Assembly: GCA_016933255.1 (NCBI GenBank)
Contig: JAFGBF010000003.1
Span: 124,001-188,000 of the forward strand
Source of the DNA: Candidatus Krumholzibacteriota bacterium
GTDB taxonomy: Bacteria > Krumholzibacteriota > Krumholzibacteriia > Krumholzibacteriales > Krumholzibacteriaceae
DNA: 64,000 nucleotides
Reading direction: 5' to 3'
In this document: positions 7,517 through 17,550 of the stretch, piece by piece
How the letters are laid out: the number at the start of each line of letters is the position of its first letter
Position numbering within the stretch: the stretch's first letter is position 1
Notes under the pieces: model-generated
Seen by the model: the letters and a program-made list of their open reading frames with translations, nothing else
Told to the model about the DNA's origin: nothing
Databases searched by the model: none
Made by a program: the position numbers and the translations under genes

Positions 7517-9973
7517 ATGAGTAATGCACCGAAAATAAAAGAACTTTCCCCAAAAAAGATGAGATGGCAGTGTCCGGTCAGTATGTTCAAGTTTAAAACC
7601 ACTGCCAAGATCAATCCTTGCGATAACATAATTGGACAGGACAGGGCATTGATGGCCATAAGTACGGGTCTTAACCTAGAGCATAGAGGGTATAACATAT
7701 TTATTACCGGACTTGTCGGGACAGGGCGTACCACGACGATAAAACACCTTCTTGAGAAGATGGAAAGTAAGGATTCGATTCCTCCTGATATCTGCTACAT
7801 GCACAATTTCAGGGACGAGAATATGCCGCTGCAGCTTGAACTGCAGGCAGGCGAGGGGATCAGACTGGCTGCAGAGATGGACGGGCTGATCTTCAATCTG
7901 AAAAGAAAGATCCCTTCGATGCTGAAAAGCGACTACTACCTCGGTAAGAGAAAAAAAATCGTCGAACTTCATCAGGAACAGCAGAAAAAAATCGGTACTG
8001 CGTTTGAGAAACAGATCGGCAAGGAAGGGTTTACGATGGTCAGCGTCCAGGTGGGAGGAGCGATCAGGCCTCAGATTGTTCCGGTCATCGACGGAAAAGC
8101 CGTGGATTATGCCCAGATCATGAAAATGATCGAAGAAGGGACTATCACGCAGAAAAAATTCGAATCGATGAAGGAAAAGGCAGAGGCTCTTTCCGAAGAT
8201 ATGTCTGGTGTCTATGAAGCGATGAAGGAGATTGAAAGAAATCTGAATGAGCAGCTGGAAAAACTGGATAAAGAGTTTATTCATCCTGCCGTTCACGGGA
8301 TGATTGTCGAGATAGACCGACTTTTCAAAAACAAGAAACTTTCAAATATCCTCAAGAGTGTGGAAAATGCCCTGTTCAGGAAGCTGGACCTTTTTAAGAA
8401 TGGTGGCAATGAGGAATCCCCGGAAGAGGTCCAGATGTCCGGGGTAGTCGACCCGGTGGAAGATGATGATCCCTTCAGAGAATTCAGAGTCAATGTATTG
8501 ATAGATAACTCGTATGCGGAAGCTCCCCCTGTGATCATCGAGAATTTTCCCAACATCAAGAATGTTTTTGGGATCATAGAACGTGATTTTTATCCAGGAG
8601 GCTGGTCCAAAGCGGATCATATGAATATCAAGCCGGGATCACTGCACAGGGCAAATGGCGGATTCCTCGTAATGAATGCTATGGATGTATTTATTGAACC
8701 GGGAGTATGGCAGACTCTGAAAAGAACGCTGAAAGGCTCCGAAGCGATCATACAGAACTTCGATTCATTCAGTTTTGTGAGTTCATCAGCATTGAAACCC
8801 GAACCGATTGTGGTCAAGACAAAGATCGTTTTGATAGGTGATTCCAGGATGTACTATCTGCTGCAGTCTTATGATGAGGATTTTCGAAAGATATTCAAGA
8901 TAAGAGCGGATTTCGACAGGGAGACAGATAGGGATCACAGGATAATACAGCAGTATGCCGGTTTTATAAAGGCGGTCTGCGACAGGGAAAATCTTCTGCA
9001 CTTTGACAGGTCGGGAGTAGCTGCTGTCGTTGAATTCGGGGTAAGGCTCGCAGAAAGGCAATCGAAGATATCGACCCGTTTCTCCATGATAGCTGATATC
9101 ATCAGAGAATCAAGCTATCAGGCGAAGACTGAGCATGCCAGGGTCGTCAGAAGGGCGCATGTTGAAAAAGCCATAGAATACCGTGCGATGCGCGTAAATC
9201 TTTTCGAAGAGAAACTTCAGGAGCGGATAGATGACGGGACCATCCTTATCGAGACAGATAAAGCAGTCGTCGGACAGGTCAACGCTCTGTCAGTGTACGA
9301 TATGGGAGATTATTCTTTCGGTAAGCCTTCCAGGATCACTGTGCGGACCTCTCTCGGCAACTCCGGTGTCATCAATATCGAGCGCGAATCCGATCTCAGT
9401 GGAAGCACGCATAACAAAGGGGTCCTGATCCTGAGCGGATATCTAAGAGGAAAATACGGGAATGATAATCCGCTTGTAATGAGTGCCAGCCTCTGTTTTG
9501 AACAGTCGTACGGCGGTGTAGACGGAGACAGCGCAAGTTCCACCGAACTCTATGCGATTCTTTCGAGTCTTTCCGATCTGCCGATCAGGCAGGATATCGC
9601 CGTTACAGGTTCCATCAATCAGAATGGTGAGATTCAGCCGATCGGCGGCGTCAATCAAAAGATAGAGGGATTTTTCAATGTGTGCAGTTCGAGAGGCCTC
9701 AAGGGAACTGAAGGAGTAATAATACCCTGGCAGAACGTTGGGGACCTTATGCTTAATGAGAAGGTAGTCAGTGCGGCCCAAAAAGGGAAATTTCATATCT
9801 ATCCGATAAAACATGTCGACGAAGGAATCAGCCTGCTTACAGGTGTAGATGCAGGCAAAAAACTCAAAAACGGAAAATATTCAAAAGGATCAGTAAACGA
9901 TCTTGTGGAGAGAAAATTGTATGACATGGCGATGAAGTGGAAAAAATTCGGCACCGACAACAGACAGAAATAA
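7517..9973 (+). CDS. ATP-dependent Lon-like protease, LonB / AAA_32 family
   Basis: An 818-residue AAA+ protease. The N-terminal ATPase has a P-loop variant, GLVGTGRTTT, with Arg where Lys is usual, as often in this subfamily. It contains a long coiled insertion (about 130-300), and then the Lon protease domain. The catalytic dyad is S672 in GDSAS and K715 in GGVNQKIEG. Unlike bacterial LonA it has no N-terminal substrate domain. It should degrade misfolded or regulatory cytosolic proteins. I start at the ATG at 7517 because GGAGGGTG lies 4 nt upstream; an in-frame ATG at 7499 has no such site. It appears monocistronic. Confidence 0.92.
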   Translation: MSNAPKIKELSPKKMRWQCPVSMFKFKTTAKINPCDNIIGQDRALMAISTGLNLEHRGYNIFITGLVGTGRTTTIKHLLEKMESKDSIPPDICYMHNFRDENMPLQLELQAGEGIRLAAEMDGLIFNLKRKIPSMLKSDYYLGKRKKIVELHQEQQKKIGTAFEKQIGKEGFTMVSVQVGGAIRPQIVPVIDGKAVDYAQIMKMIEEGTITQKKFESMKEKAEALSEDMSGVYEAMKEIERNLNEQLEKLDKEFIHPAVHGMIVEIDRLFKNKKLSNILKSVENALFRKLDLFKNGGNEESPEEVQMSGVVDPVEDDDPFREFRVNVLIDNSYAEAPPVIIENFPNIKNVFGIIERDFYPGGWSKADHMNIKPGSLHRANGGFLVMNAMDVFIEPGVWQTLKRTLKGSEAIIQNFDSFSFVSSSALKPEPIVVKTKIVLIGDSRMYYLLQSYDEDFRKIFKIRADFDRETDRDHRIIQQYAGFIKAVCDRENLLHFDRSGVAAVVEFGVRLAERQSKISTRFSMIADIIRESSYQAKTEHARVVRRAHVEKAIEYRAMRVNLFEEKLQERIDDGTILIETDKAVVGQVNALSVYDMGDYSFGKPSRITVRTSLGNSGVINIERESDLSGSTHNKGVLILSGYLRGKYGNDNPLVMSASLCFEQSYGGVDGDSASSTELYAILSSLSDLPIRQDIAVTGSINQNGEIQPIGGVNQKIEGFFNVCSSRGLKGTEGVIIPWQNVGDLMLNEKVVSAAQKGKFHIYPIKHVDEGISLLTGVDAGKKLKNGKYSKGSVNDLVERKLYDMAMKWKKFGTDNRQK

Positions 9974-10095
9974 CGATGAGACACGAAGGTTGACGGAGAT
10001 CCGTTATGTATATGGCCGCTCCAGGCGTTTATAGAGATATCCTGCGCAAAGCGTGGTTTTTAGAAAAATTCGGCTACTTGTTTGACTCATGCCTG

Positions 10096-10124
10096 TTGAA
10101 TTGAAACAAATGGGCGTATAGATT
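10096..10124 (+). promoter_or_regulatory. Possible promoter for the lipoprotein gene
   Basis: TTGAAT (10096-10101) and TAGATT (10119-10124) are 17 bp apart in the 197-bp gap before the lipoprotein ATG at 10171. A second AT-rich box, TATAAA, follows at about 10126. GGGAGGG precedes the ATG by 8 nt. Confidence 0.35.
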
Positions 10125-10170
10125 GTATAAAAATATGTATTAAAACGCAAATTACCGGGAGGGATGTTCA

Positions 10171-11484
10171 ATGGCTTATAAAAGACCTGTTCTTTTTGTC
10201 CTGATTTCACTTTTGATGATCTTTTCGTTTGGCAGCTGCGAAAAGGACAATGCCGAACAGACTGAGAATATGCCGGAAATCAAAACAGACGTAAATGTCG
10301 TCGTTAACCCGTCTTTTGAGGAGTGGGAGGGTTTTATGCCCGTGGGCTGGGAGCTTAGACAGTTTTCGGGTGACGGTGATAAGATGGTCATGTTCGGTAA
10401 GAGTTCCACTCATTATAAAAGCGGGAGACATTCATATTATATAAGGGGAATATTTAATACCGACAAATGGATGGTTCTCTGCCAGCGTTTTCCGATTAAG
10501 CCCGGGTACGACGTCTTCTTTTCCGCCGAGATGAAGACCGATGATGTCGAGAAAGCAAAAGGACAGGATGCAGACTGTAATATCTATATCATCTTTTATG
10601 ACAAAAATGGAAACAGGGTAAATTCAAGGCATTCTACCGATGCGAGCACGATGAGAAGAATAGGGACGAGCAAGTGGGCGAAAAACAAGAATATGATGAA
10701 CGTTCCTGATAAGGCAAGGTCGATAGAGATAGGACTGATAAACAGGATGAGCGGGTACGCATATTTTGATGATATCGAACTTGTCTTCCAGCCGGAACAG
10801 CATTGGGAAAAGAAAGAGACACGGTTTGTAGATTTTAAATGGCTTTCCGAGAAAGAATTTCCTCAGGGAGATATCGACCGTTTTGTGAAGCTTGCCGATG
10901 AGATCACAAAAGACTTCGGAATTAAAAAACTGGATAAAAAAGTTGAATACTATTTTTATCCCTCCGAAGACAGGTTTCTCAAACTATTGCGCAGAAAAAG
11001 GTATAAGCAGCTTCCAAGGTGGGGAATAAAAGAGTTCCATTCCATTGAATCGTATGAGGACCACGATATGATCCATATGATCCTGTACGACCTGGGTACG
11101 CCTCCTATGGGGCTGGCCAAAGGTGTCGTTTTTCATTACAGAGAAAAAATTTATGGATGGGACCTGCATAATTGTGCAAAGCAGGATCTGATCAACAAAA
11201 GGCTCCCGGTGCTCTATAAGACCATATCTAAAAAGGAGTTTATTCATACCGACGTTTCTGTAACCGTCCCTTCATGGGGCTCATTTGTAAATTACATGAT
11301 TGAAAAATACGGTATGGACAAGATTGTAAGGCTGTTCAAGGAAACTGACGGTGTCGATAGTTTCGGAGATTTCAATATACATTTCAAGGAGATCTACGGA
11401 GAAGAGTTTCCAGTGATAGACCAGCAATGGCGCATGTTTTTGCTTCGATACGAATGTGACGCTGCGGCTGACACATTAATATGA
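10171..11484 (+). CDS. Lipoprotein with jelly-roll-like N-terminal domain, function unknown
   Basis: A 437-residue exported protein. The signal peptide ends in a lipobox (FGSC, Cys at 23), so it is lipid-anchored. Residues about 45-215 begin NPSFEEWEGFMPVGWE, the usual opening of carbohydrate-binding-module-like beta-sandwich domains, and end with YAYFDDIELVF, the usual close. The remaining 215 residues are less clear. They contain a helical region and EYYFYPSEDRF, and may be a peptidase-MA-like domain, but I see no HEXXH, so an active metallopeptidase is not supported. It has its own promoter region and is 24 bp upstream of the NUDIX gene, so co-transcription is possible. Confidence 0.7.
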   Translation: MAYKRPVLFVLISLLMIFSFGSCEKDNAEQTENMPEIKTDVNVVVNPSFEEWEGFMPVGWELRQFSGDGDKMVMFGKSSTHYKSGRHSYYIRGIFNTDKWMVLCQRFPIKPGYDVFFSAEMKTDDVEKAKGQDADCNIYIIFYDKNGNRVNSRHSTDASTMRRIGTSKWAKNKNMMNVPDKARSIEIGLINRMSGYAYFDDIELVFQPEQHWEKKETRFVDFKWLSEKEFPQGDIDRFVKLADEITKDFGIKKLDKKVEYYFYPSEDRFLKLLRRKRYKQLPRWGIKEFHSIESYEDHDMIHMILYDLGTPPMGLAKGVVFHYREKIYGWDLHNCAKQDLINKRLPVLYKTISKKEFIHTDVSVTVPSWGSFVNYMIEKYGMDKIVRLFKETDGVDSFGDFNIHFKEIYGEEFPVIDQQWRMFLLRYECDAAADTLI

Positions 11485-11508
11485 TGAAGGTGCTGGTTCG
11501 GGAATCAT

Positions 11509-12012
11509 ATGAAGAAAGCATTCAGATATTGCCCCTATTGCGGAAGCACGGTTCAGAGGAGTGAAGAGGGCGGGATAGAAAGGATGAAGTGCCCTGATTG
11601 TGACTTCGTCCAGTATGTCAATCCTGCTCCCGCTGCGGGAGTCCTTATACTTGATGAGTATGGGCAGATCCTTCTTGTCAAGAGGGCTTTCGAGCCTTAC
11701 AGGGGGAGATGGGTAATACCGTCAGGATATATCGAATATGATGAAGAGATAAGAGCTACGGCTGTAAGAGAACTGAAAGAAGAGACTGGACTCGATGTGG
11801 AGATCGAAGGTATTCACGCGATAGAATCGTGTTTTGACGACCCGCGCGGCAACACTATCCTTGTCCTCTTTAAGGGGAAAATATCAGGAGGCACGCTTAA
11901 AGCGGGAGATGACGCCGGGGACGCAGGGTTCTTTCCCCTGGATGACCTTCCGTCGATAGGGTTTGAATGCCAACGTAAGATTATCGCGGACCTTAAAAAC
12001 AGTATCTCCTAA
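11509..12012 (+). CDS. NUDIX hydrolase with N-terminal zinc ribbon
   Basis: A 167-residue hydrolase. The first 35 residues form a zinc ribbon with C8, C11, C28 and C31 (CPYC and CPDC knuckles). The Nudix box spans about 73-95, with G73, E80 and the REL-KEETG core (87-94). This is the layout of NADH pyrophosphatase-like and ADP-ribose/nucleotide hydrolases. The exact nucleotide is not predictable, and the NudC-specific SQPWPFPxS motif is absent. It ends convergently with the MetS-like peptide gene, with a 4-bp overlap of the two stops. Confidence 0.88.
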   Translation: MKKAFRYCPYCGSTVQRSEEGGIERMKCPDCDFVQYVNPAPAAGVLILDEYGQILLVKRAFEPYRGRWVIPSGYIEYDEEIRATAVRELKEETGLDVEIEGIHAIESCFDDPRGNTILVLFKGKISGGTLKAGDDAGDAGFFPLDDLPSIGFECQRKIIADLKNSIS

Positions 12013-12131
12013 TTACGGGAACCGTCTTTCTTTTTCTTTTCCATTTTGATGACAAATATTATCAGACTGGCGAATCCGCCCCAGACCAGGCTGCATATTA
12101 CGGACATCATTATTACAGCTGATCTTGTCAT
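12009..12131 (-). CDS. MetS-type small subunit of NSS transporter (40 residues)
   Basis: A short ORF below usual calling limits. It encodes 40 residues: a start MTRSAVIMMSVI, one hydrophobic helix containing the typical VWGGFAS, and a basic tail (KMEKKKKDG). This matches the small accessory subunit found next to many neurotransmitter:sodium symporters, first described as MetS with the methionine/alanine importer MetP in Corynebacterium. Its ATG overlaps the TGA of the transporter gene (ATGA), which supports translational coupling and its reality. It should sit in the inner membrane beside the transporter and be needed for uptake. Confidence 0.82.
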   Translation of the reverse strand: MTRSAVIMMSVICSLVWGGFASLIIFVIKMEKKKKDGSRN

Positions 12132-13708
12132 CGATCATCATCCTTTCCCCTCGATCTTTCCCCCTGTCTTTTTTTCTCCGCGCGGCTTTCGTCTGTCAGA
12201 ATCCAGCTATCTGTGGATTTTCGCTCAAAAAGGATCCTGTTGACGGGCCTCTGAAATATCAGCAGGATCAGAATAAGCAGGCTCCATTGAAAGATACAGG
12301 TTCCCAGGCTGAATTTTCGAAAAGGATGCCACCAAAGTTCCGGGTCATATACAGTCACCGACTGGAAAAACCACCACCCCGTCATCGCGAGAAACTCTAT
12401 CGGAAGGATGTATTTGACGGCAAAATCGAATATCCTTCCCGGTCTTATATCGTTATCAAGGCCGTCGAGGAGTTCGATCCGGAATTTTTTAACTCCGTAG
12501 CGGATCACTGTGACGCAGAAAAGAAGACCGCTGATTATCAGGCCGATGCTCCACACCCAGTCCTGATTCTGAAAAAACCCTGGATCGAGGGCAGACGGAA
12601 GTCCGAAAATAAAACAGGCTGACGCGATTATAAAGATGCTGCGCTTTCTGGAAACACCGAAATCCATGACGTTGCGCGTTCCAAGTTCGATCATAGCTAT
12701 CAGGGATGAAAGCGCCGCGACGGATAATGCGAGAAAGAACACAAGAAGAAAAAAACGTCCGCCGTTGATCTGTTCGAATAGTTTGGGTATCCATATGAAA
12801 GTCAGCCCTGTGCTGAGCGGCCCCGTGTCCTGCGCGGCGGAGAGCGCCTGGCCGTATGGGAGGACCGCGAAGACTGTCGGGATGACCGCAAGGGCGGCCA
12901 GCAGTGAAGCCGAATTATTCCCAAGACCGGCAAGAAAGGAATTGGCCACAATGTCGTCATCTTTTTTCATATAGACTGCGTATGTCAGGATCAGTCCCCA
13001 GCCCGCGCCGGTCGACCACGCGCTTTGTGTGAGTCCTTCCAGCCAGATTCGATAGTTCAGCAGCGCGCTCCAGTCAGGTTGAAAGAGATAATTCATCCCT
13101 GCAGATGCGCCTGGAAGAGTCACGGCTCTGATTACCGCGACTATAAGGAGAGCAAAAAGAGAGGGCAGCATGATACGATTGGCTTTCTCAATACCGCCTA
13201 CTACCCCTCTGTATATGATAAAAGAACCGGCAAAAATTCCTGTCATGTGAAAAAGGACCGGCTGCCACCTGGTACCCTGAAATGATGTCCAGAATCCGGT
13301 TGTTTCACTACCCCACAGTCCGGATCCGGGGAATGTCCCGTTCTGGAAAAAGATATCGAGGAATGATGCAAGTGAATACCGGAAGCACCATCCAGTCACT
13401 ACACTGTAATAGAATGTTATCGCAAGCGTGCATATCCCGACAAATCCCCCCATCCATGTAAGCTTCCTGTCAATCGAACCGAACGCGCCGATAGTACCCA
13501 TCCGGGTCTTTTTGCCGATGCCGAATTCGATCATAAGAAGTGGGATAGACCAAAGAAAGAGAAAGAGAAACCAGGGGACAAGGAAAGGCGCTCCGCCGTT
13601 CTGGGCGATCACTCTCGGAAATCTCCAGATATTGCCGGTACCGACCGCCATGCCGAGCGCGGCCAGCAGAAGCGACCATCTTGAGGTGAATTCTTCTTTA
13701 ACGATCAT
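12128..13708 (-). CDS. Sodium-dependent transporter, NSS (SNF) family
   Basis: A 526-residue polytopic inner-membrane symporter with about 12 helices. The N-terminus carries the family signature GMAVGTGNIWRFPRV, the unwound TM1 segment that binds sodium and substrate. Bacterial relatives import amino acids such as Met, Ala, Leu, Tyr or Trp with Na+; specificity cannot be read here. Its start overlaps the stop of the HEAT-cyclophilin gene by 4 bp and its stop overlaps the MetS-like gene, giving a three-gene operon. The small partner supports the MetP-like, aliphatic amino-acid branch, as inference. Confidence 0.92.
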   Translation of the reverse strand: MIVKEEFTSRWSLLLAALGMAVGTGNIWRFPRVIAQNGGAPFLVPWFLFLFLWSIPLLMIEFGIGKKTRMGTIGAFGSIDRKLTWMGGFVGICTLAITFYYSVVTGWCFRYSLASFLDIFFQNGTFPGSGLWGSETTGFWTSFQGTRWQPVLFHMTGIFAGSFIIYRGVVGGIEKANRIMLPSLFALLIVAVIRAVTLPGASAGMNYLFQPDWSALLNYRIWLEGLTQSAWSTGAGWGLILTYAVYMKKDDDIVANSFLAGLGNNSASLLAALAVIPTVFAVLPYGQALSAAQDTGPLSTGLTFIWIPKLFEQINGGRFFLLVFFLALSVAALSSLIAMIELGTRNVMDFGVSRKRSIFIIASACFIFGLPSALDPGFFQNQDWVWSIGLIISGLLFCVTVIRYGVKKFRIELLDGLDNDIRPGRIFDFAVKYILPIEFLAMTGWWFFQSVTVYDPELWWHPFRKFSLGTCIFQWSLLILILLIFQRPVNRILFERKSTDSWILTDESRAEKKRQGERSRGKDDDR

Positions 13709-15762
13709 TCGATTATCTTGATACTGAAAGTGTCGCCTGTCTCTATCATGTCCACGACCTCGATCCCATCTGTGACCTTTCCGATAATCGTGTACCGTCC
13801 GTCAAGGTGAGGCTGCGGAGTGTGTGTAATAAAAAACTGGCTTCCCGGAGTATCTTTTCCTGAATGGGCTACACCGACATATCCCCTGCCGTATCTGTGC
13901 ATATTGAACTGACTGCGGAGAAAATATCCGGCATCTCCCCATCCATCCCCGCGGGGACAACCTCCCTGTATAACAAATCCAGGCACGACCCGGTGAAAAT
14001 TCAGGCCGTCATAGAAACCGTCTCTCGCAAGAGTAAGGATCCCGGTAACGATATTCGGGGCGTCATCCCCGAAGAGTGTGATCCCGATCCGTCCCCTTGA
14101 CGTAATCAGTGAAATCTTTTTTTCTCCGATCGGAAGAGATGGCTCGCCCCACGGGAGATCACCCCTGTTCCAATCCAGCGCCCTGGAAGTGTCGGGAGGA
14201 AAGGCCGATCCGAAACTGGATGACGCATCGGATGAGGCCTTCCGGACCCTGGGGTCTGGATCGGCAACTGCGAGTTTTAACAGGCTGATGATCTTTTCCC
14301 TGTTCCGTGCATCTGAATCCTTGTCGCCTGCGATCAGATCAAAAACTGTTATTATAGCGAGTCTTCTGTCAGCATCTTCACGGGATCCGCTTTTGTTGAA
14401 GATCCCGATCAGGTCATCAACAACCTGTTCCGGGATTGTATTTCCCAGCGCCTCGATCGAAATCGCCGCTACTACACAATCGCCACCGCCTGCGGCATCG
14501 AGAAGTGCCGCAGCAGGTGAAATACCGCTTTCACCTGCCGGGGTATAAAAACGATCCGTATTCTCAAATCGGCCCAGTCCTGCAGCAGCGCCCTCTCTTG
14601 AAAGGTCGTCTGTTTCCGAGGATAGGATATCCGTTAGTAATCCCAGATCTTCTTCGTTCCCTATCTCGCCCAGAAATTCCAGGGCTATCATCCTTTCGTA
14701 CGGAGTCCGGTTCATGGCAGTTTCGAGAAGATATTTCCGGGCGTCTGAACCTCCTGTCGCTGCCGCGGCCCTTATTGCCGCCATTCTTACCATCAGCGAG
14801 CTGTCGCTGAAAAGAGGAAGGATCTTTTTGAATGATTTTTTGTTCTCCGATCTTTCAATTCCCTGAAGAGCAACGGTCTTAAGGTAGCTGTCGTCTGAAG
14901 AAAGGACCTTTTCCAGCTTCTCGGCAGATTTCTTGTCTCCTATCCGGGCGAGCGCTTCAGCGACTTTTATCGAAAAGATCCTGTCTCCGCTGCTCATCAC
15001 AGCTGCCAGCGGTTCTATAGCTTTCTCCTCACGCAGTCTGCCGAGGGCCTCTGCGGCCTGAATCCTGACTTCCGGGTCGTCATTAAGCAGGAGATTTATC
15101 AACTTGATGTTCTCACCGCCGTAGCCGAGCCTGCCTAATGTATAAGCAGCCATCGCTGCAACTTCAGGCGCCGGGTCATAAAGCAAAAGGGCGCATGAAC
15201 CGGCCTGCGTGGAATCTCCCAGAAGACAGACGGACAAAGCGGCACCGGCGCGGAGCGACGAGTGAAAATTTGTCATGTATTGTTTTATCAGAGGAGCGGC
15301 ATCACCTGACTTTGTCCTCCCAAGGGCGTACAAAGCGAGTAATTTCATGTCTTTGGTGCCTTCTTTGAGGACCGAGGATAGAGTCTCGACCGCCAGCCGG
15401 CTCGTCTCTTCCCCGTATCCGACCAAACCGAGAAAATATACCGCTGATGCCGCGACATCCGGGTCGGTATCTTTCGCGAGCTTTGAGAGGAAGGTAACGG
15501 TACCAGCAGGATCGTCTATGCGGCCAAGGACCTCGGCGGACCTGAGCCTTATCAGAGGGTCCGGGTCCTCGATCGAGTATTTTATATCATCCGTCAGGAT
15601 CCGGTTCTCCTCCATAAGTGCCAGGATCTGAAGTTTTCTTCTTCCATCAGGGTCATTGAGAAGCCGGTCATATTTTGACCCTGCCGAGACCCAGCCGGCC
15701 GAAAGGGATATGAATACGGCAGCGGCAATAAATACTCGATAGATTGATTTTACTCTGTTCAT
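13705..15762 (-). CDS. Exported HEAT-repeat / cyclophilin peptidyl-prolyl isomerase fusion
   Basis: A 685-residue protein with a signal peptide (about 1-26), so it acts outside the cytoplasm. Residues about 35-510 are a long array of HEAT/PBS-lyase-like repeats, with units such as DPEVRIQAAEALGRL and DPDVAASAVYFLGLVG. The C-terminal 150 residues are a cyclophilin domain with FHRVVPGFVIQGG (catalytic Arg), GSQFFITH and HLDGRYTIIG. The usual activity is proline isomerisation during protein folding, with the HEAT array as a likely docking surface. GGGAG precedes the ATG. It is translationally coupled to the NSS transporter, an unusual pairing. Confidence 0.88.
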   Translation of the reverse strand: MNRVKSIYRVFIAAAVFISLSAGWVSAGSKYDRLLNDPDGRRKLQILALMEENRILTDDIKYSIEDPDPLIRLRSAEVLGRIDDPAGTVTFLSKLAKDTDPDVAASAVYFLGLVGYGEETSRLAVETLSSVLKEGTKDMKLLALYALGRTKSGDAAPLIKQYMTNFHSSLRAGAALSVCLLGDSTQAGSCALLLYDPAPEVAAMAAYTLGRLGYGGENIKLINLLLNDDPEVRIQAAEALGRLREEKAIEPLAAVMSSGDRIFSIKVAEALARIGDKKSAEKLEKVLSSDDSYLKTVALQGIERSENKKSFKKILPLFSDSSLMVRMAAIRAAAATGGSDARKYLLETAMNRTPYERMIALEFLGEIGNEEDLGLLTDILSSETDDLSREGAAAGLGRFENTDRFYTPAGESGISPAAALLDAAGGGDCVVAAISIEALGNTIPEQVVDDLIGIFNKSGSREDADRRLAIITVFDLIAGDKDSDARNREKIISLLKLAVADPDPRVRKASSDASSSFGSAFPPDTSRALDWNRGDLPWGEPSLPIGEKKISLITSRGRIGITLFGDDAPNIVTGILTLARDGFYDGLNFHRVVPGFVIQGGCPRGDGWGDAGYFLRSQFNMHRYGRGYVGVAHSGKDTPGSQFFITHTPQPHLDGRYTIIGKVTDGIEVVDMIETGDTFSIKIIE

Positions 15763-15909
15763 AACATCTCCCGTAAGTCAGAAGGTTATTAAATTCCTGC
15801 CATTTTGAAGAGGTGGATGTCAAGATGTTTTGCATCCGGTGCTGAAGATGTGTATTCTTCTTTACGTGAGTTTTTGTAGTGAACCCGATCTTATGGAGGC
15901 CCTGCGGAT

Positions 15910-17550
15910 ATGAAAAGATTATCTTGCCTTGCTATCCTGATTTCTGTCGTATTCCTGTCTGTTCCACATGATTTGACAGCCTGTACGAGTCTGATTGTGA
16001 CAAAGGGAGCCAGCGCGGACGGCTCGGTTATGATAACATATGCCTGTGACGGCGAGTTTCATCCGCATATGAACTATACGCCCCCCGAAGATCATGGGCC
16101 CGACGATCTTTATGAATTGAAGGGCTGGGACGGGAATGTGCAGGCACGGATCGCGCAAGTGCCGCATACGTTCGGCGTCGTGTACCTGATGAACGAATAT
16201 CAGGTAGTGATAGGGGAGACGACATTCACCGGGAGAGAAGAACTGAAGAATAAAGAGGGGGGGATGCATTACTGGTACCTGATGAGGGTCGCTCTTCAGA
16301 GAGCCAGGACAGCAAGAGAGGCTGTGGAGATAATCGGAGCCCTTGTGGAAGAATACGGGTACAGAAGCGAGGGAGAGTCTTTCTCCATAGGGGATAAAAA
16401 CGAGGCATGGATACTTGAGATAATAGGAAAAGGCGCGGGAGTGAAAGGGGCCAACTGGGTCGCCCTGAGGGTCCCCGACGGGTATATCTGCGCTCACGCG
16501 AACAAGGCCCGCATAGGTGAGTTTCCGTTGAAGGACAGCAAAAACTGTATCTATTCGAAAGATGTCATTGATTTTGCAATCGAAAAGGGATACTACGACC
16601 CCGGTTCGGGAAAACCGTTCAGATTCCATGAAGCGTACTGTCCTGCTCCACCCCAGAAACTGCGTTACTGCGAGACCCGCGTCTGGAGCATATTCAGAAG
16701 GGCCGCTCCGTCGAAGGAATTTTCTTCCGACTATCACAGAGGAGTAAAGGGGGCGGAAGGATATCCTCTATGGATAAAACCTGACGAAAAACTATCCCGC
16801 GAAGATGTGTTTGCCCTGATGAGGGATCACTATGAAGGCACGCCGTACGATATGACAAAAGGAGTCGACGCCGGGCCTTTCGGCAGTCCGAACAGGTGGC
16901 GTCCCATGAACTGGAATATCGACGGCGAAGATTATACCTGGGAGAGGCCGATCTCGACGCAACAGACCGGATTTTCTTTCGTCTCACAGTCGCGTTCATA
17001 TCTGCCCGATGCTATCGGCGGCGTCTTCTGGTATGGGGTCGATGACACGTATTTTTCCGTCTATATGCCTTTTTATGCCTGCACCGACAGAATACCTGAA
17101 ACGCTTGCAACAGGAAGTATGGCTGAATTTTCCTGGGATTCAGCCTGGTGGGTATTCAACTTTGTCGCTAACTACGCGAACCTCAGATACTGTCTTATGA
17201 AAGAGGATATTCAGGAGGTACAGTCCGGGCTGGAGGACAATCTCTCGGCGATGCAGCCAGCTGTCGAGAAGGCGGCGCTGGAGCTGTACAAAAGCGACCC
17301 CGCTCTCGCGGCGGATTATCTGACCGATTATTCAGAGAATGCGGCAAACAGGGTGGTCAAGAGATACCGTGAACTCGCTGAACTGCTGATCAGAAAGTAC
17401 AACGACGGGTATATCCAGCATGAAAAGGGTCAGGCGGAAGAAGAGGGATATTCAGAGGAATGGCTCCGAAAGGTCATAGAACTTCATCCTGATAAATACA
17501 GGCTGGAAAGATGGACGGCAGATTCGCTGGAGACGGATCTTCCGTACTGA
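15910..17550 (+). CDS. C69 family dipeptidase (PepD-like), exported
   Basis: A 546-residue Ntn-hydrolase. A signal-like N-terminus runs to Ala24, followed by CTSLIVTKGASADGS. The Cys at 25 is the expected nucleophile freed by cleavage, as in secreted C69 dipeptidases. Downstream family blocks include FTGREEL, GDKNEAWILEIIG and WVALRVPDGYICAHAN. It should cleave dipeptides, probably in the periplasm. GGAGG is 10 nt before the ATG. It is divergent from the HEAT-cyclophilin operon and ends exactly where the convergent repeat-protein gene ends, with no terminator gap. Confidence 0.88.
   Translation: MKRLSCLAILISVVFLSVPHDLTACTSLIVTKGASADGSVMITYACDGEFHPHMNYTPPEDHGPDDLYELKGWDGNVQARIAQVPHTFGVVYLMNEYQVVIGETTFTGREELKNKEGGMHYWYLMRVALQRARTAREAVEIIGALVEEYGYRSEGESFSIGDKNEAWILEIIGKGAGVKGANWVALRVPDGYICAHANKARIGEFPLKDSKNCIYSKDVIDFAIEKGYYDPGSGKPFRFHEAYCPAPPQKLRYCETRVWSIFRRAAPSKEFSSDYHRGVKGAEGYPLWIKPDEKLSREDVFALMRDHYEGTPYDMTKGVDAGPFGSPNRWRPMNWNIDGEDYTWERPISTQQTGFSFVSQSRSYLPDAIGGVFWYGVDDTYFSVYMPFYACTDRIPETLATGSMAEFSWDSAWWVFNFVANYANLRYCLMKEDIQEVQSGLEDNLSAMQPAVEKAALELYKSDPALAADYLTDYSENAANRVVKRYRELAELLIRKYNDGYIQHEKGQAEEEGYSEEWLRKVIELHPDKYRLERWTADSLETDLPY

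Noticed and set aside
12128-12622. Plus-strand ORFs opposite the NSS transporter
   Set aside because: They are shadow frames of a clear polytopic membrane protein, with no domain and no ribosome site.
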